Shown here: positions 51,211-60,100 of the stretch, one piece after another
Layout: the number at the start of each line of letters is the position of its first letter
Position numbering within the stretch: position 1 is the first letter of the stretch
NCBI RefSeq assembly: GCF_900167465.1
Contig: NZ_FUWR01000014.1
Location: forward strand, 39,097 to 103,096
Origin: Trichlorobacter thiogenes
Lineage (GTDB): Bacteria; Desulfobacterota; Desulfuromonadia; Geobacterales; Pseudopelobacteraceae
Direction: 5' to 3'
DNA length: 64,000 nucleotides
Made by a program: the position numbers and the translations under genes
Notes under the pieces: generated by a model
Databases searched by the model: none
The model's input: the letters and a program-made list of their open reading frames with translations, nothing else
What the model was told of the DNA's origin: nothing

Positions 51211-53088
51211 TCAGGCTGGTTTGAAAAACATCCGCACGGATTTGGCAATGCCATCTTTATCCAGGCCATGCATAGCACGCAGTTCATGCTGCTCACCCTG
51301 TTCAATATATTGATCCGGGAAGCCTATCCGCAGCACCTGCGCCTGTACCCCCTGCTCTTCCAACAGCTCCAGCACAGCCGTACCAAAGCCGCCTTGCAGC
51401 GCATTTTCTTCAAGGGTAACCAACTTACCAAAACGCTTGGCCAGCTGGAGCAGCAGTTCAGCATCAAGCGGCTTAACAAAACGAGCGTTTACCACAGCTA
51501 GGTTAAGCCCTTCTGCTGCCAGCGCTATAGCCGCATCCAGGGCAGGATAGACCATGGAACCCAAGGCAATCAGGACGCCATCAGCACCTTCACGCAGCAG
51601 CTCCGCCTTACCGATTTCCATCGGTTTCAGATCCTGATCCAGAGGCACCCCATAGCCGTTGCCGCGTGGATAGCGCAGCGCTATCGGTCCGCTGTGCATA
51701 ATGGCGGTTTTAAGCATATGCTGCAGTTCGTTTTCATCCTTGGGTGCCATCAGGGTCATATTGGGGATATGACGCAGATAGGAAAGGTCAAAGACGCCGT
51801 GATGGGTGGGACCGTCGTTACCCACTACCCCGCCCCGGTCAAGGGCAAACACCACCGGTAGATTCTGGATACAGACATCGTGCAGCACCTGATCATAGGC
51901 CCGCTGCAGGAAGGTGGAATAAACCGCAAAGACCGGTTTCTTGCCTTCACAGGCCAAACCTGCGGCAAAGGTGGCGCCATGCTGTTCAGCAATGCCCACA
52001 TCAAAGAACCGCCCAGGATACTGCTTGGCAAAGTTGGTCAGGCCGGTACCATCCGGCATGGCAGCAGTGATGGCCACCACCCGCTCATCCTCCTCTGCCA
52101 GCCGGGCCAGGGTGTTGCCAAAAATAGCGGTGTAGGAGGCAGCCCCGCCCTTCCCTTTCAATACCTTGCCGGTTTCAATCTCAAACGGCCCAACCCCGTG
52201 GAACAGAGACGGGTTCTGTTCAGCCGGCTTGTACCCCTTGCCCTTGGTGGTGATGACATGGATCAGCACTGCAGTATCGAGCTTTTTGACCCGTTCCATG
52301 GTCTCCTGCAGCAGCGGCAGGTCATGACCATCAATAGGACCGATATACTCAAAACCAAAGGCCTGAAACAGCATGGCCGGAGTAAAGAGCCCCTTGAACG
52401 AATTTTCAATTTTGCGGGCAAACCGAATAACCCCATTGCCCATGTCGCTTTTTGCATGCTTCATGAACTGCTCAGTTTCCCGCTTGAACTTATGGATAAA
52501 CTCACTGCTGGAGGTGCGGGAGAGGAATCCTGACACCGCACCGACATTCTCAGCAATCGACATTTCGTTATCATTTAGCACCACCACCAGATCGCGGTTC
52601 AGGTGCCCGGCATGGTTTAAGCCTTCAAAGGCAATACCACCGGTCATGGAACCATCACCAATCACCGCGACTACCTTATTCTGCTTGCCAGCCAGATCAC
52701 GCGCCACAGCATAGCCGGTGGCAGCAGAAAGTGATGTTGACGAGTGCCCCACTTCCCAGACATCATGCTCAGATTCACAGCGTTTGGGAAAACCGCTGAT
52801 ACCATCAAGAGTGCGCAGGGTGTGAAAACTGTCTCGACGACCGCAGATGATCTTGTGGGCATAGGCCTGGTGCCCCACATCCCAAATCAGTTTATCTTCC
52901 GGTGAATTAAAGACCTTGTGCAGGGCGATGGTCAGCTCAACCACCCCCAGCGAGGGAGCAATATGGCCGCCGTTCTTTGCGCAGGTTTCAATAATCAGCT
53001 GACGTATCTCTGCTGCCAGCTTTGGCAGATCCGCTTGAGGCAGACGCTTCAGGTCTTCAGGTGCATTGATCTGATTCAATAATGACAT
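51211..53088 (-). CDS. dxs: 1-deoxy-D-xylulose-5-phosphate synthase
   Basis: First enzyme of the MEP isoprenoid pathway, joining pyruvate and glyceraldehyde 3-phosphate with thiamine diphosphate. The 625 residues carry the His in [15 protein letters not shown], the TPP motif [18 protein letters not shown]...NDNEMSI, and the second-half motifs [18 protein letters not shown] and [18 protein letters not shown]. Length is normal. It starts six bases after ispA, as in many proteobacterial xseB-ispA-dxs operons. Confidence 0.96.
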   Translation of the reverse strand: MSLLNQINAPEDLKRLPQADLPKLAAEIRQLIIETCAKNGGHIAPSLGVVELTIALHKVFNSPEDKLIWDVGHQAYAHKIICGRRDSFHTLRTLDGISGFPKRCESEHDVWEVGHSSTSLSAATGYAVARDLAGKQNKVVAVIGDGSMTGGIAFEGLNHAGHLNRDLVVVLNDNEMSIAENVGAVSGFLSRTSSSEFIHKFKRETEQFMKHAKSDMGNGVIRFARKIENSFKGLFTPAMLFQAFGFEYIGPIDGHDLPLLQETMERVKKLDTAVLIHVITTKGKGYKPAEQNPSLFHGVGPFEIETGKVLKGKGGAASYTAIFGNTLARLAEEDERVVAITAAMPDGTGLTNFAKQYPGRFFDVGIAEQHGATFAAGLACEGKKPVFAVYSTFLQRAYDQVLHDVCIQNLPVVFALDRGGVVGNDGPTHHGVFDLSYLRHIPNMTLMAPKDENELQHMLKTAIMHSGPIALRYPRGNGYGVPLDQDLKPMEIGKAELLREGADGVLIALGSMVYPALDAAIALAAEGLNLAVVNARFVKPLDAELLLQLAKRFGKLVTLEENALQGGFGTAVLELLEEQGVQAQVLRIGFPDQYIEQGEQHELRAMHGLDKDGIAKSVRMFFKPA

Positions 53089-53094
53089 AGGAGG

Positions 53095-53988
53095 TCAGTT
53101 CTTTCTCTCAACAATGTAGCGGGCAATTCCACGCAACGGCTCTGCAGCGGCACCCAACTGTTCCAGGGCCAGCATCGCCTCATCCATCATGGCCTGGGCC
53201 TCCTGTTTGGCCGCCGCCAGCCCCATCACCGCCGGATAGGTGGCCTTTCCACGGGCTTCATCGCTGCCGGCATCCTTGCCGATCTCTTCGGTGGTACCTT
53301 CAATATCCAGGATATCGTCCGCAATCTGGAATGCCAGACCAGCTGCCTCACCATAACGCCGAATCGAGGCCAGCTGTTTGTCATCAGCGCCGCCCAGCAG
53401 CGCACCAGCCACCACCGAGGCCTTGATCAGAGCGCCGGTCTTGTGGGTATGGATATACTGCACCGTGGGCAGATCCATATCCGGCTTACCCTCGCTCTCC
53501 ATATCCACCACCTGACCACCCACCATGCCGTAGGTACCGGCACAGACCGCGATCTCATGGATCACAGCCAGACGGACTGCAGGATCAATCCCGCCAGCAA
53601 AACGGGGATCACTCATCAGCTTGAACGCCTCGGTTAAAAGGCCGTCTCCGGCCAGAATGGCAATCGCCTCGCCAAAGACCTTGTGGTTAGTGGGACGACC
53701 ACGCCGGAAATCATCATCATCCATGGCAGGCAGATCATCATGGATCAGGGAATAGGTATGGATCATCTCCATGGCGCAGGCAGCAGGCATGGCCTTGTCA
53801 ATTTTCCCGCCAACCGCCTCGCAGGCAGCCAGCATCAGCACCGGGCGTACCCGCTTGCCACCGGCAAAGATGGAATAACGCATCGCCTTGTGAATGCTTT
53901 GGGGACGTTCCTCTTCCTTGGGCAAATACTGCTCAAGCGCTGCATCAACCAGCGCGATTTTTTCTTTCAGATATACTTTCAGGTCCAC
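53095..53988 (-). CDS. ispA: Polyprenyl (farnesyl/geranylgeranyl) diphosphate synthase IspA
   Basis: Trans-prenyl chain-elongating synthase of 297 residues. The first Asp-rich motif is DDLPAMDDDDFRRGRPTNH (FARM with the four-residue bacterial insertion) and the second FQIADDILDIEG (SARM). GGKRVRPVLML precedes them. Residues before the FARM suggest a short product (C15, perhaps C20), but chain length is not settled. It lies between xseB and dxs in the isoprenoid operon. Confidence 0.95.
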   Translation of the reverse strand: MDLKVYLKEKIALVDAALEQYLPKEEERPQSIHKAMRYSIFAGGKRVRPVLMLAACEAVGGKIDKAMPAACAMEMIHTYSLIHDDLPAMDDDDFRRGRPTNHKVFGEAIAILAGDGLLTEAFKLMSDPRFAGGIDPAVRLAVIHEIAVCAGTYGMVGGQVVDMESEGKPDMDLPTVQYIHTHKTGALIKASVVAGALLGGADDKQLASIRRYGEAAGLAFQIADDILDIEGTTEEIGKDAGSDEARGKATYPAVMGLAAAKQEAQAMMDEAMLALEQLGAAAEPLRGIARYIVERKN

Positions 53989-54000
53989 AATCCTATCCCT

Positions 54001-54234
54001 TCATTCATCATCATCAGTAGTAAACGGCTCTTTGCGGAACGATCCATCACGCTGCTTGATCAACACCTCAACCTTACGCTCGGCCTCATCCAGCTTTTTG
54101 GCACAAAAGGCAGCATGTTTGACCCCTTCTTCAAAGGCCTTGATGGAGTCATCCAATGAAAGCGACCCCCCTTCCAGCTTGCGGACCACTTCTTCCAGTT
54201 TTTTCAGCGATGTCTCGAACTTTTCAGCTGCCAT
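54001..54234 (-). CDS. xseB: Exodeoxyribonuclease VII small subunit
   Basis: A 77-residue helical protein that joins several copies to XseA to form the single-strand exonuclease. It shows the family core FETSLKKLEEVVRKLEGGSLSLDDSIKAFEEGV and a charged tail. The ATG at 54234 is preferred to an in-frame ATG four codons upstream because GGGGG lies just before it. It leads the xseB-ispA-dxs operon; xseA is not in this window. Confidence 0.94.
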   Translation of the reverse strand: MAAEKFETSLKKLEEVVRKLEGGSLSLDDSIKAFEEGVKHAAFCAKKLDEAERKVEVLIKQRDGSFRKEPFTTDDDE

Positions 54235-54377
54235 ACCTGCCCCCATAAATGTGAAACGGCATTATACTTTGATTACGAAGGAATCGTCAACCTCAAGCCA
54301 CTAGAACAATCTTCCCATAGTCGACAAACTCTGCAATAATCACACAATTCTAAGCTTAATAATCACCCGAGGTACCC

Positions 54378-55799
54378 GTGAACGTACTTTTTATCCATCC
54401 CTATGGCAGCAACTGGATGCCGGGAATGCAGGATATTACCACCATCTTCAATGTTATGCCGCCGCTGGGTATCCTTTCCATTGCTGCCTGGCTGGAAAAA
54501 CATCAAGTCCCGGTTGAGATCATTGACTGCTATGGCACGCCAATGACTCAGGCAGATCTGGTGGCTGAGGTACTGCGCCGCAAACCAGATGTTGTGGCCT
54601 TTTCCTGCACCACCTCCTCGTTTCTGGAAGGTAACCGGATAGCCGAGGCGATCAAGGCTGCAGATAGTGGCATCATCACAGTCTTTGGTGGAGCCCACGC
54701 CTGCACCATGGGGGCGCCGCTGCTGGACCGTTTTCCAGCCATTGATTGCCTGGTACTGGGCGAAGGTGAGCAGACCATGCTGGAACTGGTCCAGGCTGGG
54801 TTCCAGAACCTGGCTGAGATCCCCGGCGTGGCCTACCGGGACACCAACGGACAGGCAACCCAGTCTGCCCCACGGGAGCTGATCGCCAATCTGGATGATC
54901 TACCCTTCCCTGCCTACCACCTGCTGCCCGGTTTTCCACAAAAGTACAAGCTGCCTCTGTTCAGCTCACCAACTTCGCCCAACTCCAGCATCATCTCCAG
55001 CCGGGGTTGCCCCTACCAGTGCTCCTACTGTGACCGCTCCGTCTTCTCACGCGGTTTCCGCTTTAACTCACCGGAATATATTCTTGAGCATGTGGCCATG
55101 CTGAACCGTGACTACGGCATCAAACATGTCTTTTTCTATGATGACCTGTTCACCTTTGACCGCAAGCGGGTGGCCCACTTCTGTGAACTAAAGGAAAAGA
55201 TGGGGCTAAAGGTCACCTACAACTGCATTGCCCGCCTGGAACATGTTGATCAGGAACTGTTGGACCTGCTGAAAGGCTCTGGCTGCTGGCAGGTCAATTT
55301 CGGCATAGAGTCCGGTGACCCGGAGATCCTGAAGCAACACCGCAAATTTTACGGCCTGGATGAGGTAGGACGCAAACTGAAGATGGTCAAGGATGCCGGG
55401 ATGCGGGTTAAAGGCCTTTTCATGGTGGGCCTGCCGGGCGAGGATGAGGCTGCCATCCGCCGCACCATTGACTATGCCCTGTCCCTGCCGCTGGATGAGA
55501 TCAACGTCACCAAGTTCACCCCGTTTCCCGGTGCTCCGGTTTTCAAGACTCTGGAGCAGTTTGGCCAGTTTAATGAGGCATGGGAACTGATGAACTGCAT
55601 GAACTTCGTCTTTATCCCCAACGGCATGACCAAACCACAACTTGAAAATCTCTATGACGAATTTATCCGTCGTTTTTACCGCCGCAGTCGGATCCACTGG
55701 GGCTACACTAAGATGATCTGGCAATCACCCCACAGCGTGCTGGATTTCCTGAAAAACCTGCCAGCCATCCTGAAGTTTGAAAGGAAGCAAAAATGGTAA
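54378..55799 (+). CDS. B12-binding domain radical SAM protein
   Basis: A 473-residue enzyme with an N-terminal Rossmann-type cobalamin-binding domain (about 1-140; MNVLFIHPYG, VVAFSCTTS, TVFGGAHACT, CLVLGEGE) and a radical SAM barrel whose cluster motif is CPYQCSYC at 211-218. The classical DxHxxG cobalamin motif is not seen, as in many base-off family members. GTG start at 54378 with GAGG upstream. It overlaps the PagL-like gene by seven bases, which suggests that it modifies a membrane lipid or lipid A component. Related proteins methylate or rearrange unactivated carbons; the substrate is unknown. Confidence 0.88.
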   Translation: MNVLFIHPYGSNWMPGMQDITTIFNVMPPLGILSIAAWLEKHQVPVEIIDCYGTPMTQADLVAEVLRRKPDVVAFSCTTSSFLEGNRIAEAIKAADSGIITVFGGAHACTMGAPLLDRFPAIDCLVLGEGEQTMLELVQAGFQNLAEIPGVAYRDTNGQATQSAPRELIANLDDLPFPAYHLLPGFPQKYKLPLFSSPTSPNSSIISSRGCPYQCSYCDRSVFSRGFRFNSPEYILEHVAMLNRDYGIKHVFFYDDLFTFDRKRVAHFCELKEKMGLKVTYNCIARLEHVDQELLDLLKGSGCWQVNFGIESGDPEILKQHRKFYGLDEVGRKLKMVKDAGMRVKGLFMVGLPGEDEAAIRRTIDYALSLPLDEINVTKFTPFPGAPVFKTLEQFGQFNEAWELMNCMNFVFIPNGMTKPQLENLYDEFIRRFYRRSRIHWGYTKMIWQSPHSVLDFLKNLPAILKFERKQKW

Positions 55800-56380
55800 A
55801 AACCATACTGACGCTCCTACTCACCGTTCTTATCACCAGTTCCGCACTGGCAGATAATCAGATTAAAACCACAGCCGATGCCAGCTACGAACTGACCCTG
55901 CTGACCGGCTATGGCATCACCCACCGTGGTTTTGGTGAGACCCGCACACAGGTACAGACCTGGGATGCCATTGCCCGCCTGGGCTGGTATCTGTCTGATG
56001 ATATTGGCAAAGGAAGCTGGTATCAGGGCAGGCATCAACTGCTGGTGGAACTGCCGTACCATCTGGCCGTGGATCATGGGGGCAGATCAATTGTGGGGGG
56101 ATATTTGTTGGGAAGCTGGAAGTTTACCAGCCTAAGCCATGTAAAACCGTATATCTTTGCCGGTGGCGGACCGGTCTATGTTGGTCTGGGCCTACCCACC
56201 ATGGGGGCAAAGCTTAACTTCAGCTACCAGGGCGGCACCGGGGTTCAGATTCCGATAGCTCAGGCCACTATGCTGAATCTGGAGTACCGCTATCACCATA
56301 TCTCCAACGCCGGTACTGCCAGCCCCAATGAACCGCTTAATTCCAGCAAGTTCCTGCTGGGGATGAGCTGGTTGTACTGA
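55793..56380 (+). CDS. pagL: PagL-like lipid A 3-O-deacylase (acyloxyacyl hydrolase family)
   Basis: Outer-membrane beta-barrel enzyme that removes the 3-O acyl chain of lipid A. 195 residues with a signal peptide (cut after ALA, about 20) and amphipathic strands. The C-terminal motif YRYHHISNAG holds the active-site His169 and Ser171 followed by Asn172, matching the HxSN signature of PagL. The third catalytic residue (Glu in Pseudomonas PagL) appears to be Asn183 or shifted to Glu180. The final residues LLGMSWLY fit a barrel terminus. It overlaps the radical SAM gene by seven bases. Confidence 0.82.
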   Translation: MVKTILTLLLTVLITSSALADNQIKTTADASYELTLLTGYGITHRGFGETRTQVQTWDAIARLGWYLSDDIGKGSWYQGRHQLLVELPYHLAVDHGGRSIVGGYLLGSWKFTSLSHVKPYIFAGGGPVYVGLGLPTMGAKLNFSYQGGTGVQIPIAQATMLNLEYRYHHISNAGTASPNEPLNSSKFLLGMSWLY

Positions 56381-56392
56381 ACTGACTCAGCC

Positions 56393-56794
56393 CTACTCCA
56401 CCCAGTTCTGCACCATAAGCCCGCTAATCCGTTCAAACTCACGTTGATTATTGGTAATCAACGTTGCCCCCATGCTGCGGGCATGGGCAGCAATCAGCAT
56501 ATCCATAGCACCAACCGGTCTGCCGGCCTTTTCCAAGGCAGCCCTGATTGCTCCATACTGATTTGCAGCCTGCTCATCCCATGCAACAACCAGCAGACGG
56601 GACACAAAATCATCAATTTCCTTGCGGATAATCACGCTTTTAGGATGGCGAGCAGCGCCATAGTACAGCTCTGCCAGCACCACAGAAGAGATACAGAGAT
56701 GTTCTGCCCCCACCTCATCAAATTTCTGTTTCACCGAAACAGGGCGGTTTTTTAGGATATAGCTGCAGATATTGGTATCAAGCAGATAGCGCAT
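56393..56794 (-). CDS. vapC: VapC family PIN-domain toxin
   Basis: Toxin endoribonuclease of 133 residues. Acidic PIN residues are present: Asp6 in YLLDTNICSYIL, Glu in VVLAELYYGA, Asp in VGAMDMLIAAHA and a terminal Asn/Glu. The sequence resembles VapC forms that cut initiator tRNA in the anticodon loop. Its ATG shares one base with the antitoxin stop (TGATG), typical coupling for such pairs. Confidence 0.93.
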   Translation of the reverse strand: MRYLLDTNICSYILKNRPVSVKQKFDEVGAEHLCISSVVLAELYYGAARHPKSVIIRKEIDDFVSRLLVVAWDEQAANQYGAIRAALEKAGRPVGAMDMLIAAHARSMGATLITNNQREFERISGLMVQNWVE

Positions 56795-57024
56795 CAGAAC
56801 AACTCCCGTTCTTCAGGCGGCAGGTCATTGCGATCTGCCAGAAAATCAGACGGGACTTTTGATTTACGAGCGAAAAATTCGTCCCAATCCTGCGGTTTGG
56901 GACGCAGGATCACCGCATCACCTTGACGCTCAATATACACCTCATTGGTAGTAAAGCGATATTCAGCAGGCAGGCGCACCGCCTGACTGCGACCGTTTTT
57001 AAATATCTTGGCTGTTTGCGGCAT
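56794..57024 (-). CDS. vapB: VapB family antitoxin
   Basis: A 76-residue AbrB/MazE-fold antitoxin. The N-terminal DNA-binding half reads AKIFKNGRSQAVRLPAEYRF; the C-terminal tail (WDEFFARKS...PPEERELF) should wrap around the toxin. The start at 57024 has GGAAGGAG before it; an in-frame ATG at 57069 lies beyond the operator. It likely represses its own operon by binding the palindrome at 57046-57068. Confidence 0.93.
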   Translation of the reverse strand: MPQTAKIFKNGRSQAVRLPAEYRFTTNEVYIERQGDAVILRPKPQDWDEFFARKSKVPSDFLADRNDLPPEERELF

Positions 57025-57045
57025 AGCTTTTACTCCTTCCGCCCA

Positions 57046-57068
57046 TGATATATACCAAAGATATATCA
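57046..57068. promoter_or_regulatory. vapBC operator palindrome
   Basis: TGATATAT (57046-57053) and ATATATCA (57061-57068), a perfect 8-bp inverted repeat with 7-base spacer, about 22 bases upstream of vapB. The AT-rich arms probably overlap the promoter -10 region. This is the usual arrangement for VapB autoregulation. Confidence 0.7.
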
Positions 57069-57090
57069 CACCCCTTCATGCCAGGGCCAC

Positions 57091-57125
57091 AAAAAAACCG
57101 GGAAGACCATAACAGCCTCCCCGGT
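57091..57125 (-). terminator. Terminator of the 1771-residue protein gene
   Basis: On the minus strand ACCGGGGAG (57125-57117) pairs with CTTCCCGGT (57105-57097) with one G-U pair and an 11-base loop, followed by seven U residues. It lies about 40 bases after the stop codon. Confidence 0.88.
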
Positions 57126-57165
57126 GGGTATCCATCAACTATAGCAACGCAGAAAACGCTACAGG

Positions 57166-60100
57166 CTATTTCACCACAATCCGGTCTGCGATTATGCTGC
57201 CGCTGCCGATGGTCAACGTCCCCTGCAAGACTGTATAACCGCTGGGGGTTCGGGTAAAGTCCGCATAATACCCTCCCTGCAGATTCAGTTTTTTATTAAT
57301 AAGTGTACTTAACGGCAACGTATCTTCCAGCAGGTAGACCAACGTCGTATCTGTTGCTGATGCTGCTGCATAGGCATCAGCAAAACTGCTGTAACCGGTA
57401 CTGCCAATTTTTATCTTTGCTGCCAGGGTAAAGGCGGCTGTTACCGAACGATCTGCTGTCATAGTTACGGAACAGCTACCAGAACTGTCCGTACAATCGC
57501 CACTCCACCCGGTAAAGGTTGCCAGAGTACCCGGTGAAGCGGTTAAGGTAACGCCTGTTGCGTCATCAAACAGGCTGGAACAGGTTCCGCTTGAGCAGCT
57601 GATACCTGCGGGAGAACTGCTGACTGAACCTGGCCCACTGATACTTACCGCAAGGTTTGGCATCTGCACGTTGGTAGTTGCCTGCACCGATGTAGATACG
57701 TTGCCAGCTGCATCCTTGGCCCAGATACAGATGGTTTTACTGCCGTTTGCCGTAACTGCATACCCGGCAGGCTTGGTTGCCACCCAACCGGCATCTCCTG
57801 CTGCTGGTGCTGTAGCGGTTTCTGTTACCATCCAACCGGTAATAGCAACGTTATCCGTTGCGGTAAGAGTGGTAAACGGTATGGTTTTGGTCTTGGTTGT
57901 TGCCGGTATCTCAAAGGCGCTGATAACAGGAGCTCCACTATCAGCACCGGTGACGCTCACCGGAACGGCAACCGACGGTGTATCAGGATCATTGGATACG
58001 ATAGTCACAGTTGCAGTACTGGTTCCCAACCCGGCAGGGGTAAGGCTTACCCCGACAGTACAGGAAAGACCGGCCTCAATGGTGGGAGCAAGACTTGCAC
58101 AGGCGTTGTCACCAGCAGGTGCAACGCTAAAAACCGCCGCGTCAGTACCAGACAGCCCTATAGTGCTAACTGCCAGGGCAGCGGTACCGGCATTACGGAT
58201 GGTAAGCAGGGCAGTGGATAACTGGCCCACATTGGCAGTGCCGCTCAGAGGATTAGGGGTTACACTGATATCCTGCTGGTTACCGTCCAACACAACCGTA
58301 ACACTATTATTCAACTCATCGCTCTCAGCAATGGTGTTGGCCTCATCCACAATCCCCACAACCGTATAGTATGGCTGAACCGTGGCAGAGGCATCCCATT
58401 CATACGCCAGATCCACACTGGCAAAACGCTCAAGGGCCGGAACGGTCAGGTTGGTAATAACCGGGCCGGTGCTGCTGCCGTTATGCAGGGTAACGGTAGA
58501 GGCAGCGCTGGCAGTACCGCCGATATTGGCTACCGTAACAATCATGCTGTAGGTTGTAGCAGCCAGTTTTTCCCAGGTAATTTTTTGTATAGCCAGATCC
58601 GGCTGGGCCAAAGGGCTGCTGATAACGTTGTTGGCCCGGTTCAGGGTGTCAATGCTTGAGCTTGGATCTATGACAGCATAAACCAGGTAGGGTGTTGTAC
58701 TGGCCGGTATCATCCATGGAATAGATACGGTCAGCACCTCACCCGGCTTGAATGGACCGGCAATGGTGGCCGTACTGATGAGGGTACCGCCGCTGGCCGG
58801 ATCTCCATTGTAAAAGCTGACCGGTACGTTCTGGGGCACCTTGTCACCCAGATTCTGGGCAACGGCGCTCAGGGTCACGGCAGTATCAGGGGCCGGGTTG
58901 CGTGGGTCAGAAATAAGGCTGCCTGCCTCAAGGGTCAGATCATCACCCATGGTGTGCTTCAGCATATACAGGTCAGTCAAGGCGCCGGTTGTTGGGGTAC
59001 CATCCGGGTTGATCAGCAGCTTGCGGTTGTAGACGGAAATAATGGTATCAGCCCCCAGGAAGGCAAGGGAAGGCCACTGCTCGGTTTCAGCATCAAAGGT
59101 CAACTGTTTTGGCTCACCCCAGACCTTAAAGACCGGGTCATAGAACAGGCCAAACAGGTCTGAAGTGCTTCCCTCACTGGTGTCAGCGTAGATCACCGCT
59201 ACCTTGCCATCTGTGGCCTGTGCCTGTTTGTAATCTGCCAGGGTATTGCTGTAGCTCTCTTCAGTGCGGATAACGGTGCGTTTGTCAAAATCAAAATTCA
59301 CGACGCTTGAAAGCTCATTCCCCCGTACCCAGGTCATAACCACGTTGTTGCTGCTGTCCAGGGCAAGTTGCGGGTTGTCATCAATAATAGTGTCGGTAGT
59401 AAGGCGGGTCAGGCTACTCCATGTTCCGCCGCTATTGGTCAAACGGTACAGCTCAAGGTCTTCCAGGGTACTGCCGTCACCATCGGTATCAAGGGACAGT
59501 ACAATATTGGCAACCGTACCGTCATATGCAGCACTATAACGCTTGATTGCGTTGGGGATGCTGGCCAGCAGCTGTGGCGCACTCCAGGCAATACCGTTAT
59601 AGGTGGCGGCATACAGGTTGTTGGGCTTGGTTGCGCTGCCGTTCAGGTCATTCTGGCTGTTGGAAGTCCAGGTCAGCAGCAGATTGCTTGCATCCTTACC
59701 AGCCAGCTTAGGGCTACGGTCCAGACTACCGTTATCAGTCAGACGAACAGCAGCACCCCAGGTCTTGGTGGTGGGATTGTAGACCGCTGCAGCAACCTCC
59801 ATCAGCGGTGCCATATCTTCAAGTTGGGCCGTATCCGGCAGGGTAGTTTTCATATCCTCCCAAGCAGCCACCATACTGCCATCACTGAAGGTAAGCGACG
59901 TTGGGCTGAAGTCGGCGGTGCCGTTATCAGCAACAGCTACCGGTGTGCTCCAGGCAGCGCCGTCAAAACTGGCATGCTGCAGCATGGTACCATTAATGGA
60001 AGTACGTTCAGCATTATCAGTTAACCAAAGCAGGTTAACATTGCTGCCGCTGGAGGACAAAGAGGCAGAAGAAGCCGGGAAGGTAGAGGTTACTATTGGC

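Noticed and set aside
57671..58369. 232-codon plus-strand open frame opposite the 1771-residue gene
   Set aside because: It is a shadow of the real minus-strand gene; the composition is Val/Ala/Pro-biased and no domain or ribosome site is visible.
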